Positions 17,473 to 26,374 of a stretch of 64,000 nucleotides of DNA are shown here, piece after piece (the first letter of the stretch is position 1; each line of letters begins with the position of its first letter). Made by a program: the position numbers and the translations under genes. Location: positions 287,616-351,615 of the forward strand of contig NZ_RJUL01000005.1 in assembly GCF_003751625.1 (NCBI RefSeq), given 5' to 3'. The stretch is from Gallaecimonas pentaromativorans (GTDB taxonomy: Bacteria > Pseudomonadota > Gammaproteobacteria > Enterobacterales > Gallaecimonadaceae). Below the pieces are notes generated by a model. The model searched no databases and was not told the DNA's origin. It worked only from the letters and a program-made list of their open reading frames with translations.

Positions 17473-18642
17473 TCAGCTAAACCAGCCTTTGACCAGCAGC
17501 GTCAGGTAATCCATCAGGCGGGAGAACCAGCCGCCTTGTTTGACTTCGTCCAGAGCCACCAGCGGATATTGGGCGATGTCTTTATCGTCAAGCTTCAAAA
17601 ACAGGGTGCCGACACGCTCACCTTTGGCCAGGGGGGCCTTGAGCTCTTTGTCCAGTTGGAAGTCGGCCTTGATGTCGCTGGCGGCGCCCCGCGGCACGGT
17701 GACCGGGGTGGCGTCCAGCACGCCCAGCCGCACCTGGTCAACGTCGCCCATGTAGATGCGCTGTTTGGCAAATTCCTGGCCGGCTTTAAAAGGCGTTACG
17801 GTTTCGTAGAAACGAAAACCCCAGTTCAGCAGCTCTTTGGAGATATCGCGGCGGGCAGCGTTGGACTTGGTGCCGATAACGGCCGAGACCAGGCGCATGC
17901 CGTCTTTGACGCCGGAGGCCACCAGCGAGTAACCCACTTCCGAGACGTGGCCGGTTTTGATGCCGTCCACGTTCATGGATTTGTCGTGCAGCAGGGCGTT
18001 ACGGTTGAACTGCTTGATGCCGTTGTAGGTAAAGGACTCGTCGGAGTAAATCTTGTACTCCTCCGGCAGGTCGCGAATGAGGGCCGCGCCCAGCAGCGCC
18101 ATGTCGTGGGCGGTGGAGTAGTGCTCCGGGTCCGGCAGGCCGTGGGGGTTTACAAAGTGGGTGTTTTTAAGGCCCAGCTGCTTGGCTTCGGCGTTCATCA
18201 GATCGGCAAAGCCGCTGACGGTGCCGGCGATGTGCTCGGCCATGGCCACACAGGCGTCGTTACCCGAATCAATAATGATGCCTTTGTTAAGCTCGCCCAC
18301 GCTGACCTGGGTGCCCACCTCGATGAACATCTTGGAGGAGTCGGGGAAGTTCTTGGCCCAGGCGTTGTTGGAAACGGTGACCATGTCGTCGCGCTTGATG
18401 CGCCCGTCTTTGATCTCCTTACCGATGATGTAGCTGGTCATCATCTTGGTCAAAGAGGCTGGCGGCAGGCGCTCGTCGCCGTTGCTTTCGGCGAGAATTT
18501 TGCCGGAGTTAAAATCCATCAGCACGTAGGCCTTGGCGTCAACCTGCGGCGCCTGGGGAACGATGCGGGCGGCCTGAACAGAAAAGGCGGTCAAGCCGAG
18601 CAGGCTCAAAGATAAAAGGGCGTTGCGCATAGATAAAGTCAT
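17473..18642 (-). CDS. dacA: D-alanyl-D-alanine carboxypeptidase (PBP5/6 type)
   Basis: Periplasmic, membrane-attached enzyme that trims the terminal D-Ala from peptidoglycan pentapeptides. 389 aa: signal peptide ending SVQA (about 24), Ser63-Leu-Thr-Lys66 nucleophile motif, SGN at 126-128, KTG at 229-231, a C-terminal PBP5 beta domain and an amphipathic anchor at the very C-terminus (WFSRLMDYLTLLVKGWFS). All three catalytic motifs are intact. A second ATG at codon 5 is an alternative start. It sits downstream of rlpA and mltB, all genes of peptidoglycan turnover. Confidence 0.97.
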   Translation of the reverse strand: MTLSMRNALLSLSLLGLTAFSVQAARIVPQAPQVDAKAYVLMDFNSGKILAESNGDERLPPASLTKMMTSYIIGKEIKDGRIKRDDMVTVSNNAWAKNFPDSSKMFIEVGTQVSVGELNKGIIIDSGNDACVAMAEHIAGTVSGFADLMNAEAKQLGLKNTHFVNPHGLPDPEHYSTAHDMALLGAALIRDLPEEYKIYSDESFTYNGIKQFNRNALLHDKSMNVDGIKTGHVSEVGYSLVASGVKDGMRLVSAVIGTKSNAARRDISKELLNWGFRFYETVTPFKAGQEFAKQRIYMGDVDQVRLGVLDATPVTVPRGAASDIKADFQLDKELKAPLAKGERVGTLFLKLDDKDIAQYPLVALDEVKQGGWFSRLMDYLTLLVKGWFS

Positions 18643-18678
18643 CTTCTTATTTCGAATTTGTATAGGTTACCAGAGGCA

Positions 18679-19506
18679 TCAGGGGATGTTGACCCCATCG
18701 GTCCCCTGAGGTTCCGCATAAACCTTGAATGGCCGGGCTATGCCTTGGCCTTTTAGCTTCTCAATCAGGGCTTCGGCTTTGAGCTCGTCGCTGACCGGGC
18801 CGAGCTGCACCTTGTACAGGCCCTGGTCCCGCACTACCTGGTAGCCGCAGCCCATCAGCGCCGCATACCGCTTGCCGGCGTCAACGGCGCGGTCCTGGTC
18901 GCTGCTGGCCACCACCTGGATAAAGATAGGATGGGTGGCCTTAAGGGGGGCCAGCACCGTTTCTTTTTGTGGCGCAGTGATCACTTCCAGCCTGACCCTG
19001 GCCGTGCCCTTTTTGAGCATGTCCAGCTTGTAAGCCGCGGCGTAGGACAAATCGATAATGCGCCCCTGGTGAAAGGGGCCGCGATCGTTCACCCGCACCA
19101 CCACCTGCTTGCCGTTGTCCAGATTAGTGACCCGCACGAAACTGGGCAGCGGCAAGGTTTTGTGGGCCCCGCTCATGGCGTACATATCGTACACCTCGCC
19201 ATTGGAGGTGTGATAGCCATGGAACTTGGTGCCATACCAGGAGGCGTAGCCTTCCTGGGTAAAGCCCTGGGGCGTTTTTATCACTTTGTAAAACTGGCCA
19301 CGCAGCTCGTAATCGCGATTACCCTGGCGCGAGTAAGGCTCGTTGGTGACCTTGGCGTCGCTGACATGGTCAAGCTTGGGCACGTCCACCGGGTAGGCGT
19401 CGTTCTGCTGGCTATAGCGGCCGCTTTTGCCGGTGCCGCTATCGGGGGTACTGGAGCAGGCGCCCAGCAACAACAAGGCGCCGTAGCACCAGGCCTTATT
19501 TGCCAT
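18679..19506 (-). CDS. rlpA: Septal lipoprotein RlpA (lytic transglycosylase, DPBB plus SPOR)
   Basis: 275 aa. The lipobox LLGAC puts the lipid on Cys17. The double-psi beta-barrel domain is about residues 80-170 (GYASWYGTKFHGYHTSNGE and VRVNDRGPF, with the catalytic-type Asp), and the C-terminal SPOR domain (about 190-265) binds denuded glycan strands at division sites. In related bacteria RlpA cleaves glycan lacking stem peptides. The gene overlaps mltB by 11 bp. Confidence 0.95.
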   Translation of the reverse strand: MANKAWCYGALLLLGACSSTPDSGTGKSGRYSQQNDAYPVDVPKLDHVSDAKVTNEPYSRQGNRDYELRGQFYKVIKTPQGFTQEGYASWYGTKFHGYHTSNGEVYDMYAMSGAHKTLPLPSFVRVTNLDNGKQVVVRVNDRGPFHQGRIIDLSYAAAYKLDMLKKGTARVRLEVITAPQKETVLAPLKATHPIFIQVVASSDQDRAVDAGKRYAALMGCGYQVVRDQGLYKVQLGPVSDELKAEALIEKLKGQGIARPFKVYAEPQGTDGVNIP

Positions 19507-20437
19507 GGGCGTGCTCCAGCTGTTGGGCCAGGGTCCAGACGGCCCGGGCGTACAGCGGCGAGCGGTTATAACGGGTGATCACGTAAAAGTTGTGAAAGGC
19601 CACTTGGTAGTCGGTACCGTCTTTTTGCTCAAAGGCAAAGAGCTTGGCTGGGGTGGCCCCATCCATGGCGATGGCGGGGCTGACTCCGGCCTTGGCCAGG
19701 GCGCCAAGGGTGGTGTCTAGCTCCAGGCCGTCGGTCAGCGGCGCTTTGCCTTTAACGGTGGCGCCGGCCAGCACCGGCTCGCCCATTTGCCAGCCGTGCT
19801 CGTGAAAATAATTGGCTACCGAACCAATGGCATCGGCGTTGCTGGCAAAGAGGTCGCGCTTGCCGTCGCCGTCAAAATCCACGGCGTAATGCTGGTAACT
19901 CGACGGAATAAACTGGCCCATGCCCATGGCGCCGGCATAGCTGCCCAGCGGGCTTTGCTGCCAGCCTTGCTGCTGGGCCAGTTTCAAGTATTGGCCCAAT
20001 TCCTTGGTAAAAAAGGCGCCCCTGGCCGGGTAGTAAAAGCCGAGGGTATAGAGGGCATCGCGCACCGGGTAGGTGCCCATGTGGGCGCCGTAGTAAGTCT
20101 CTACCCCGATGATGGCCACAATCACCGCCGCCGGTACCTGATACTGGGCTTCGGCCTGTTGCAGCAGTGCCTCGTTGGCGCGCCAGAAGGCCAGGCCTTT
20201 TTTCAGGCGCTCAGGGGTAATAAAAATGGGGCGATATTGGTACCAGGGTTTGGCTTCCCAGGGGGTGGCGATGGCGTCGAGGATCTTCTGGTTTTTCTCT
20301 ACCCCGGCCATGGCGTCTTGGACTTGTTGCTCCGTCAGGCCTGACAGTTGGGCCAGGGTCTGGGCCTGGTCCTGTGGGATCTGTGCCCAGGCCGGCAGGG
20401 AACACAGCAGCGCCAGTCCCCATTTCCATTTTGTCAT
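19496..20437 (-). CDS. mltB: Lytic murein transglycosylase B
   Basis: 313 aa. Cleaves the MurNAc-GlcNAc bond with formation of 1,6-anhydro-MurNAc. The catalytic Glu is Glu113 in GVETYYGAHMGTY; AMGMGQFIPSSYQHYAVDFDGDG is the conserved active-site and EF-like loop. The N-terminus has a signal peptide ending PAWA with no clear lipobox, so unlike E. coli MltB this copy may be soluble in the periplasm. Between rodA and rlpA in a cell-elongation and wall-turnover operon. Confidence 0.94.
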   Translation of the reverse strand: MTKWKWGLALLCSLPAWAQIPQDQAQTLAQLSGLTEQQVQDAMAGVEKNQKILDAIATPWEAKPWYQYRPIFITPERLKKGLAFWRANEALLQQAEAQYQVPAAVIVAIIGVETYYGAHMGTYPVRDALYTLGFYYPARGAFFTKELGQYLKLAQQQGWQQSPLGSYAGAMGMGQFIPSSYQHYAVDFDGDGKRDLFASNADAIGSVANYFHEHGWQMGEPVLAGATVKGKAPLTDGLELDTTLGALAKAGVSPAIAMDGATPAKLFAFEQKDGTDYQVAFHNFYVITRYNRSPLYARAVWTLAQQLEHAHGK

Positions 20438-20447
20438 CTGACCTCCG

Positions 20448-21545
20448 TCAGCTATGCAGCAGGCGTTTGTGGGTATGTATCGCCATCAGGATGCCAAAGC
20501 CGGCCATCAGGGTCACCATGGAGGTGCCGCCGTAGGACACCAGCGGCAGGGGTACCCCTACCACCGGCAACATGCCCGACACCATGCCGATGTTCACGAA
20601 TACATACACAAAGAAGGTCAGCATAATGGCGCCACCTAACAGGCGGCTGAACGCTGTTTGAGCCTGGGTGGCCAAGTACAGCCCCCGGCTGATGATGGCC
20701 AGGTACAAAAGTAGCAGGCAGCACACCCCCACCAGGCCAAATTCTTCACTTAATACCGCAAAAATAAAGTCGGTGTGGCGCTCTGGCAAAAACTCCAGCT
20801 GCGACTGAGTACCGTGCAGCCAGCCCTTGCCCCAAAGACCCCCAGAGCCGATGGCGATTTTCGACTGGATGATGTGATAGCCGCTGCCCAAAGGGTCGGA
20901 CTCGGGGTTTAGGAAGGTCAGTACCCGCTGGCGCTGGTAATCCTTCATCAAGAAATACCAGAGAATGGGCAAAAAAGCGCCGATGGCCGCCACCGCCGCG
21001 CCCACCAGGCGCCAGCTCATGCCCGACAAAAACAAGACGAATACCCCGGAGGCGGCTATCAGAATGGCGGTGCCAAGGTCGGGCTGCTTGGCGATGAGCA
21101 GGGTCGGCACTATCACCAGCATAAAGCCTTTGAACAGCTGCAGCAGGGTAGGGGGCAGCGGGTGGCGGGAGATGTAATAGGCCACCATCATCGGCACCGC
21201 CAGCTTCATTACCTCAGAAGGCTGAAAGCGCATAAAGCCAAGGTCCAGCCAGCGCTGGGCGCCCTTGCCGATATCCCCCACCACCAGCACCGCCACCAGC
21301 ATCAGGGTGCCGACGGTGAAAAGCGGCAACGACCAGCGTTTGTAGGTATCAGGGGGGATTTGTGCCAGCAGCACCGTTACCCCAAGCGCCAGGGCCAGGC
21401 GCACCATCTGGCGCTCCATCATGGGCGCGGACTGGCCCGAGGCCGAGTACACCACCACCAGGCTGACCCCCATCAGGCACAGCAGGAAAAACAGCAGCCA
21501 GCCGTCCAGGTGCAGGCGGTTGAGCAGACTTCGTTGTTCAGTCAT
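20448..21545 (-). CDS. rodA: Rod-shape SEDS glycosyltransferase RodA
   Basis: 365-residue multi-pass inner-membrane protein of the SEDS family; polymerises lipid II in the elongasome together with PBP2. Ten membrane segments are expected. Conserved motifs include QPDLGTA, the loop [36 protein letters not shown] and the C-terminal [10 protein letters not shown]. Its start overlaps the end of mrdA by 8 bp, so PBP2 and RodA are translationally coupled. Equivalent to E. coli mrdB. Confidence 0.96.
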   Translation of the reverse strand: MTEQRSLLNRLHLDGWLLFFLLCLMGVSLVVVYSASGQSAPMMERQMVRLALALGVTVLLAQIPPDTYKRWSLPLFTVGTLMLVAVLVVGDIGKGAQRWLDLGFMRFQPSEVMKLAVPMMVAYYISRHPLPPTLLQLFKGFMLVIVPTLLIAKQPDLGTAILIAASGVFVLFLSGMSWRLVGAAVAAIGAFLPILWYFLMKDYQRQRVLTFLNPESDPLGSGYHIIQSKIAIGSGGLWGKGWLHGTQSQLEFLPERHTDFIFAVLSEEFGLVGVCCLLLLYLAIISRGLYLATQAQTAFSRLLGGAIMLTFFVYVFVNIGMVSGMLPVVGVPLPLVSYGGTSMVTLMAGFGILMAIHTHKRLLHS

Positions 21546-23424
21546 GGCTGGCCTCGTCGTCTTTCAGGTGGCCCTCATCCAGCAGGTAATAATCCAGTAC
21601 CTGGCGGGCCAGAGGAGCCGCTACCGAGCCACCGCCACCAATCACGTTCTCAAGGGCGACAGCGACCACGATTTTCGGGGTCTCGTATGGGGCGTAGGTG
21701 ATGAACATGGCGTTGTCGCGGTGCCGCTCGGCCACTTTTTTGGCGTCGTATTTTTCGTCTTGGCCGATGTTGATCACCTGAGCCGTACCGGTTTTACCGG
21801 TGGCGGTGTAGGGGGCGTCGTTCAGTGCCTTGTGCGCCGAGCCGTGAGGGCTGGTGACGGTAAAGCGCATGGCCGCTTCCACTTCATGCCAATGCAATGG
21901 GCTGGCTTTGACCTCGGGCTTGTCTTCCGGCGGCAGCTTGATGATGCCGGTCGGTGAGCCGGTGGCCATCAGCAGCTTGGGTGTATGGTAAACCCCGGCA
22001 TTGGCCATGATGGTTACGGCGGTGGCCAGCTGCACCGGGGTTACGGTCCAGTAGCTCTGGCCGATACCGATGGGAATGGTGTCGCCTATGTACCAGGGCT
22101 GGCGAAACCGCCGCTCTTTCCAGCTGCGAGAGGGCATTACGCCGTTGGTTTCTTCGTGGATATCAATGCCTGAGTACTGGCCAAAGCCGAACTTGGTCAT
22201 CCAGTTGTGGATGCGGTCGATGCCGAGGTTCAGGGCCAACTGGTAAAAGTAGGTGTCGCAGGACTCGGAAATGGCTTTTTTCATGTCCACCCAGCCGTGG
22301 CCCCAGCGCTTCCAGTCGCGCCACTTATGGTCGACATTGGGTAGCTCGAAATAACCTGGATCCCAAATCTTGCTGGTGGGAGTAATTTCCCCCTCTTCCA
22401 GGCCCACCAGCGCCATAAAGGGTTTGACGGTAGAGGCTGGCGGGTAGCGGCCCTGTGTGGAGCGGTTAATCAGCGGCCGGTCCGGCGAGTGCAGCAGCTT
22501 GTTGTATTCCTTGCTGGTGATGCCCCGCACAAAGAGGTTGGGATCGTAAGATGGGGCGCTTGCCATGGCCAGGATGCCGCCGGTGTGAGGGTCCATGGCA
22601 ACGATGGAGCCGCGGTGCCCTGCCAGCAGTTCCTGGGCCTTGAGCTGCAGGCCAAGGTCGATGTTCAGGTAGAGGTCTTTACCCGGCACCGGCGGCTCAA
22701 AACGCAGGGTGCGGATCACCCGGCCGCGGTTGTTTACTTCCACTTCCATGTAGCCGACCTGGCCGTGCAGCAGACTCTCGTAATAGCGCTCCACCCCCAG
22801 CTTGCCAATCTCGTGGGTAGCGGCGTAGTTGGAGAGCTGGTCCTTGTCGGCCAAGTCTTGCAGGTCTTTGTCGTTGATGCGCGCCACATAGCCCAGCACG
22901 TGGGTCATGGCATCGCCATAGGGGTAATAGCGCTTGAGCCGCCCCTCGACGGAAAAGCCCGGGTAGCGGTACTGGTTAACAGAAAACTCCGCCACTTGCT
23001 TCTCGGTCATTTCTTCAAGCAGGGTGACCCGGTTAAAGCGGCGCACCCCTTTTAGGGATTCTTTGAAATCGCTGATGGTGTCGTCGTCTATGTCCAGCAG
23101 CTGCTGCAGGCCCTTGAGGGGCTCGTCCCAGGATTTGACCTGCTCAGGCACCACTTCCAGGGAATAGACGGGGCGGTTCTCGGCCAGCACCACGCCGTTG
23201 CGGTCATAGATGATACCGCGGTTGGGGGCCACCGGTACCAGCTTGATGCGGTTGTCGTTGGAGCGCACCTGGTATTGCTTGTGCTCTTCAATTTGCAGGT
23301 GATAGAGGTTGGTGACCAGCGCGCCGAAACAGACCACCACCACCAGCAGGCAAAACAAGGCGCGACGCCAGAACAGGGACGCCTCGAAGCTGTGATCGCG
23401 GATCTGGACCTTCTTGCGCGCCAT
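21538..23424 (-). CDS. mrdA: Penicillin-binding protein 2
   Basis: 628-residue elongasome transpeptidase. One N-terminal membrane helix (about 22-42) precedes the PBP dimerisation domain ([16 protein letters not shown]) and the transpeptidase domain, which starts its catalytic motif at Ser331 (STVK), followed by SCD in [10 protein letters not shown] and KTG in [10 protein letters not shown]. Length and motifs fit PBP2 rather than FtsI. Partner of RodA, encoded next. Confidence 0.97.
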   Translation of the reverse strand: MARKKVQIRDHSFEASLFWRRALFCLLVVVVCFGALVTNLYHLQIEEHKQYQVRSNDNRIKLVPVAPNRGIIYDRNGVVLAENRPVYSLEVVPEQVKSWDEPLKGLQQLLDIDDDTISDFKESLKGVRRFNRVTLLEEMTEKQVAEFSVNQYRYPGFSVEGRLKRYYPYGDAMTHVLGYVARINDKDLQDLADKDQLSNYAATHEIGKLGVERYYESLLHGQVGYMEVEVNNRGRVIRTLRFEPPVPGKDLYLNIDLGLQLKAQELLAGHRGSIVAMDPHTGGILAMASAPSYDPNLFVRGITSKEYNKLLHSPDRPLINRSTQGRYPPASTVKPFMALVGLEEGEITPTSKIWDPGYFELPNVDHKWRDWKRWGHGWVDMKKAISESCDTYFYQLALNLGIDRIHNWMTKFGFGQYSGIDIHEETNGVMPSRSWKERRFRQPWYIGDTIPIGIGQSYWTVTPVQLATAVTIMANAGVYHTPKLLMATGSPTGIIKLPPEDKPEVKASPLHWHEVEAAMRFTVTSPHGSAHKALNDAPYTATGKTGTAQVINIGQDEKYDAKKVAERHRDNAMFITYAPYETPKIVVAVALENVIGGGGSVAAPLARQVLDYYLLDEGHLKDDEASHD

Positions 23425-23425
23425 C

Positions 23426-23893
23426 TTACTCTCGGTGGTAGGGGTGGTTGTTGTTGAGGCTCCAGGCCCGGTAAAGGGCCTCGGCCATCACCACCCGCAC
23501 CAGAGGGTGGGGCAGGGTTAACTTGGAGAGCGACCAGGACTGCTCGGCCGCGGCTTTTACGGCCGGTGCCAGCCCCTCTGGGCCGCCGACCATGATGGCC
23601 ACGTCCCGGCCGTCAACCTGCCAGCGGGTCCATTGCTCGGCAAGTTGATGGGTATCCCAGGGCTTGCCGGGGATGTCCAGGGTGACAATATGGCAGCCCT
23701 GGGCCTGGGCCAGCATCAGCTCGCCTTCCTTATCGAGGATGCGGCTGATATCGGCATTTTTGCCCCTTTTACCGGCCGGCACTTCGATGAGTTCCAGCGG
23801 GCAATCGCGGGGGAAACGGCGTTGGTATTCGTTAAAACCTTCGCTCACCCACGAAGGCATCTTTTGACCGACGGCAATGAGTTTGAGCTTCAT
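23426..23893 (-). CDS. rlmH: 23S rRNA pseudouridine-1915 N3-methyltransferase RlmH
   Basis: 155-residue SPOUT methyltransferase that modifies pseudouridine 1915 in helix 69 of 23S rRNA. The knotted SAM-binding part shows [24 protein letters not shown] and [19 protein letters not shown]. The start at 23893 is fixed by the [12 protein letters not shown]-terminus and by a TGATG overlap with rsfS; a longer frame upstream would only translate rsfS out of frame. Confidence 0.97.
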   Translation of the reverse strand: MKLKLIAVGQKMPSWVSEGFNEYQRRFPRDCPLELIEVPAGKRGKNADISRILDKEGELMLAQAQGCHIVTLDIPGKPWDTHQLAEQWTRWQVDGRDVAIMVGGPEGLAPAVKAAAEQSWSLSKLTLPHPLVRVVMAEALYRAWSLNNNHPYHRE

Positions 23894-24210
23894 CAGCCCC
23901 AGAGTTTTTCCAGTTGGTAAAAGTCGCGGGTCTGTTCCTGCATCACGTGCAATACCACGTCGCCAAGGTCTACCAGTACCCACTCGCCACCGGCTTTGCC
24001 TTCGATGCCCAGCGGCTGCATGCCGGTCTGTTTGGCTTCGGTCACAACGTTCTCGGCAATGGCGTTGACGTGGGTCCGGGAGGTGCCGGAACAGATCACC
24101 AGAAATTCGCACACTGACGATTTGCCACGTACATCAAGGGTCTTGATGTCCACGGCTTTCAGGTCGTCGGCCTTATCGACAACAAAATCTTTGAGTTGTT
24201 CGCCGTTCAT
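23893..24210 (-). CDS. rsfS: Ribosomal silencing factor RsfS
   Basis: Binds ribosomal protein uL14 and blocks subunit joining when nutrients are low. About 105 aa from ATG 24210 ([19 protein letters not shown]), or 110 aa from an upstream ATG at 24225. [24 protein letters not shown] and [30 protein letters not shown] are the conserved core. Stop overlaps the rlmH start. A cobC gene present between nadD and rsfS in E. coli is absent here. Confidence 0.95.
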   Translation of the reverse strand: MNGEQLKDFVVDKADDLKAVDIKTLDVRGKSSVCEFLVICSGTSRTHVNAIAENVVTEAKQTGMQPLGIEGKAGGEWVLVDLGDVVLHVMQEQTRDFYQLEKLWG

Positions 24211-24246
24211 GAAATTACCTGTCAAAAAATTAAGGCGGGGAGTCTA

Positions 24247-24879
24247 TCACGAAGCCTTGTCGGCCCGGTACAGGCCCGATGCCTGAATGTAATCGGCTAC
24301 CGCTTGGGGCAGCAAAAAATCCAGCCGCTGGCCGTTTTTGGCCCGCGTTCGGATATCCGTGGCCGAGATGGCCAACTCGGTGGTGGTGATGGGCAGGATT
24401 TGCCCAGGGCCTGTCACCGGGCCTTCCCCTAAGCGCCAGGAGAGCTGCACGTCCAGGGAGTCGGAGTCGAGGCGATGGCCGGGGCGGCAACATACCGCCA
24501 GGGACGCCAGCTCCAGGATGCGCTGCCAGCCGTGCCAGGAGGTAAAAGACAACAAGCTGTCCATACCCATCATGAACAGCAGCGGCCGGCCGGGAAATTC
24601 CCGTGCCACGTCTTCAAGGGTATCGACGGTGTAGGAGTCGCCGGGGCGTTTGAGCTCCCGTTCATCCACCACCAACCCCGGCACCGCCTCGACCGCCAGG
24701 CGGGTCATGGCCAGGCGCTGCTCGGCGCTCGCCAGCGGCTGGGGCCGGTGCGGCGGCACCTTGTTGGGCAGCAGGTGCAGCGATTCGAGCTCGAAGGTTT
24801 CCATCACCTCGATGGCCATGCGCAGGTGGCCAAGGTGGATGGGGTCGAAGGTGCCGCCAAAAAGGCCCAGCGGCTTCAT
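24247..24879 (-). CDS. nadD: Nicotinate-nucleotide adenylyltransferase NadD
   Basis: Adenylates nicotinate mononucleotide in NAD synthesis. 210 aa with the nucleotidyltransferase motif GGTFDPIHLGHLRMA at the N-terminus and ISATDIRTR near the C-terminus. Start overlaps holA stop by 4 bp (ATGA). Confidence 0.96.
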   Translation of the reverse strand: MKPLGLFGGTFDPIHLGHLRMAIEVMETFELESLHLLPNKVPPHRPQPLASAEQRLAMTRLAVEAVPGLVVDERELKRPGDSYTVDTLEDVAREFPGRPLLFMMGMDSLLSFTSWHGWQRILELASLAVCCRPGHRLDSDSLDVQLSWRLGEGPVTGPGQILPITTTELAISATDIRTRAKNGQRLDFLLPQAVADYIQASGLYRADKAS

Positions 24880-25904
24880 TGCACGTACCCCGGGCGAATA
24901 ACCGGCAGCGCCGGGCGCTTGCCGGGGAAGAAGGCCAGGGTCAGATCGTTAAGCCCTTGCTCGACGCCGCGCCCGTCCTGGGTTTTAAATTGCTGGTCAA
25001 GCCAGGCAAGGTGGCGGCCGATTTGCCGCAGCCGGCCGGCGGATAGCCGTTTGATGGCGGCCAGGTACAGGCTCTTGCGCTGAGGGGGCATGCGCCTTTT
25101 GGCAAGCTCTCCTTGCGGGTTGCCGGAGGTAACCAGCGCCAGCAGGGTATCTAGCTCCCGGCCAAGGGCCCACAGCAGCAGCGGTGGCTCGGTGCCTTCT
25201 TCCATTACCCGGGTCAGAACCCGCAGCGCCTTGGCGGCGTCGTCGCCCAAGAGGGCGTCGGTCCACTGGAAGAGATCAAAACGGGCGTGGTCCAGCACCG
25301 CACCGGTGATGTCGTCTTCGCTCAAGGGCCCTTGGGGATGCAAGAGGGCCAGTTTTTCTACTTCCTGGGCGGCAGCCAGCAGGTTGCCTTCGGTGAAGTG
25401 GGCCAGGGCCTGGACCGCCTCCGGGGTGGGTTTAAAGCCGGCATCTTGCAGCTTTCTGGCCAGCCAGCCAGGAAACTCGCGCTCGCCAAGGGGGTAGAGG
25501 GGCAGGTAAATACCCTGCTCGCTCATGGTTTTAAACCAGGGGGCGTTGGTGATGCCTTTTTCGGCGCGGGGGCCGCGCAGCACCAGCAACAGATCGGGAT
25601 TGGGGTGTTGGGTCAGTTCCTGCAGCACCGCTTTACCGGACTCGTCCGGTTTTTGCTGCAGGTTTATCTCAATGATGCGTTTGGAGGCGAACAGCGACAG
25701 GCTCTGGTATTCCTCACGGATAACCGCCCAGTCAAAGCCGCCTTCCACGGTAAAACTCAAGCGTTCTTCCACGCCCCAGCGCTGGCCATGGCGCCGTATT
25801 TTGTCGAGGGCTTCTTCCACCAGAAAGGCGTCGTCCCCAAACACCAGCACCCACAGGGGCTGGCGTTTGAGGGCGTCATTCAATTGCTGGGGGCGAACCT
25901 GCAT
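24876..25904 (-). CDS. holA: DNA polymerase III delta subunit HolA
   Basis: 342-residue clamp-loader subunit that opens the beta sliding clamp. AAA+-like N-terminal domain begins MQVRPQQLNDALKRQPLWVLVFGDDAFLVEEALD; the clamp-opening region and the C-terminal collar helices follow. The length is that of E. coli HolA. It shares one base with the end of lptE and overlaps nadD, so lptE-holA-nadD are one operon. Confidence 0.95.
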   Translation of the reverse strand: MQVRPQQLNDALKRQPLWVLVFGDDAFLVEEALDKIRRHGQRWGVEERLSFTVEGGFDWAVIREEYQSLSLFASKRIIEINLQQKPDESGKAVLQELTQHPNPDLLLVLRGPRAEKGITNAPWFKTMSEQGIYLPLYPLGEREFPGWLARKLQDAGFKPTPEAVQALAHFTEGNLLAAAQEVEKLALLHPQGPLSEDDITGAVLDHARFDLFQWTDALLGDDAAKALRVLTRVMEEGTEPPLLLWALGRELDTLLALVTSGNPQGELAKRRMPPQRKSLYLAAIKRLSAGRLRQIGRHLAWLDQQFKTQDGRGVEQGLNDLTLAFFPGKRPALPVIRPGYVQ

Positions 25905-26371
25905 CAGCCCTGGGCCAGTTGGCGTACCAGGCGGTCCGCCGCTTCTTTGCGCATTTCGTCAACCAGCAGTTCCCGTTCCTTGTCCTTGGCGAGGATCTTG
26001 GTGGGGTCGTCCTGGTAGTCGCGGCGCACTTCGATGGTGAGATCCCGCGGATCTTTGTCCTTCTCGATGATCTGCCAGGTGAGGGTGTAGACCAGCTCGT
26101 ATTCCGCCACCTGGCCGGTGCTGAACAGACTCAGGGTCTGGCGGTCCAGGTGGTCGGCCACCAGGTGGATCTCCGGGCCATTGCCGCCAATGAGGTTAAC
26201 CCCACTGGCGGTCAAGCTCTTGGTAACCGCCTTGGTGATGCTGGCGTAGGGGTCAAAACTGGTGAGGTTCACCGTTTTGAAGCTGCTCGGCATCTCATAG
26301 CTGCCCTGGAGGTGAAAACCGCAACCTCCGAGCAGCAACAGGGTGGCAAAGACAAGCCAGCGCATATCCAT
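25904..26371 (-). CDS. lptE: LPS-assembly lipoprotein LptE
   Basis: 155-residue outer-membrane lipoprotein that plugs the LptD barrel and helps insert LPS. Lipobox LLGGC places the lipid on Cys17, followed by GFHLQGSYEMPSSFKTVNL, typical of the family. It lies 3 bp after leuS and overlaps holA. Confidence 0.94.
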   Translation of the reverse strand: MDMRWLVFATLLLLGGCGFHLQGSYEMPSSFKTVNLTSFDPYASITKAVTKSLTASGVNLIGGNGPEIHLVADHLDRQTLSLFSTGQVAEYELVYTLTWQIIEKDKDPRDLTIEVRRDYQDDPTKILAKDKERELLVDEMRKEAADRLVRQLAQG

Positions 26372-26374
26372 TCC

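Noticed and set aside
17398..18615. 405-aa reading frame opposite dacA
   Set aside because: It is a shadow of a GC-rich gene; dacA on the other strand has all catalytic motifs and the antisense product has no family pattern.
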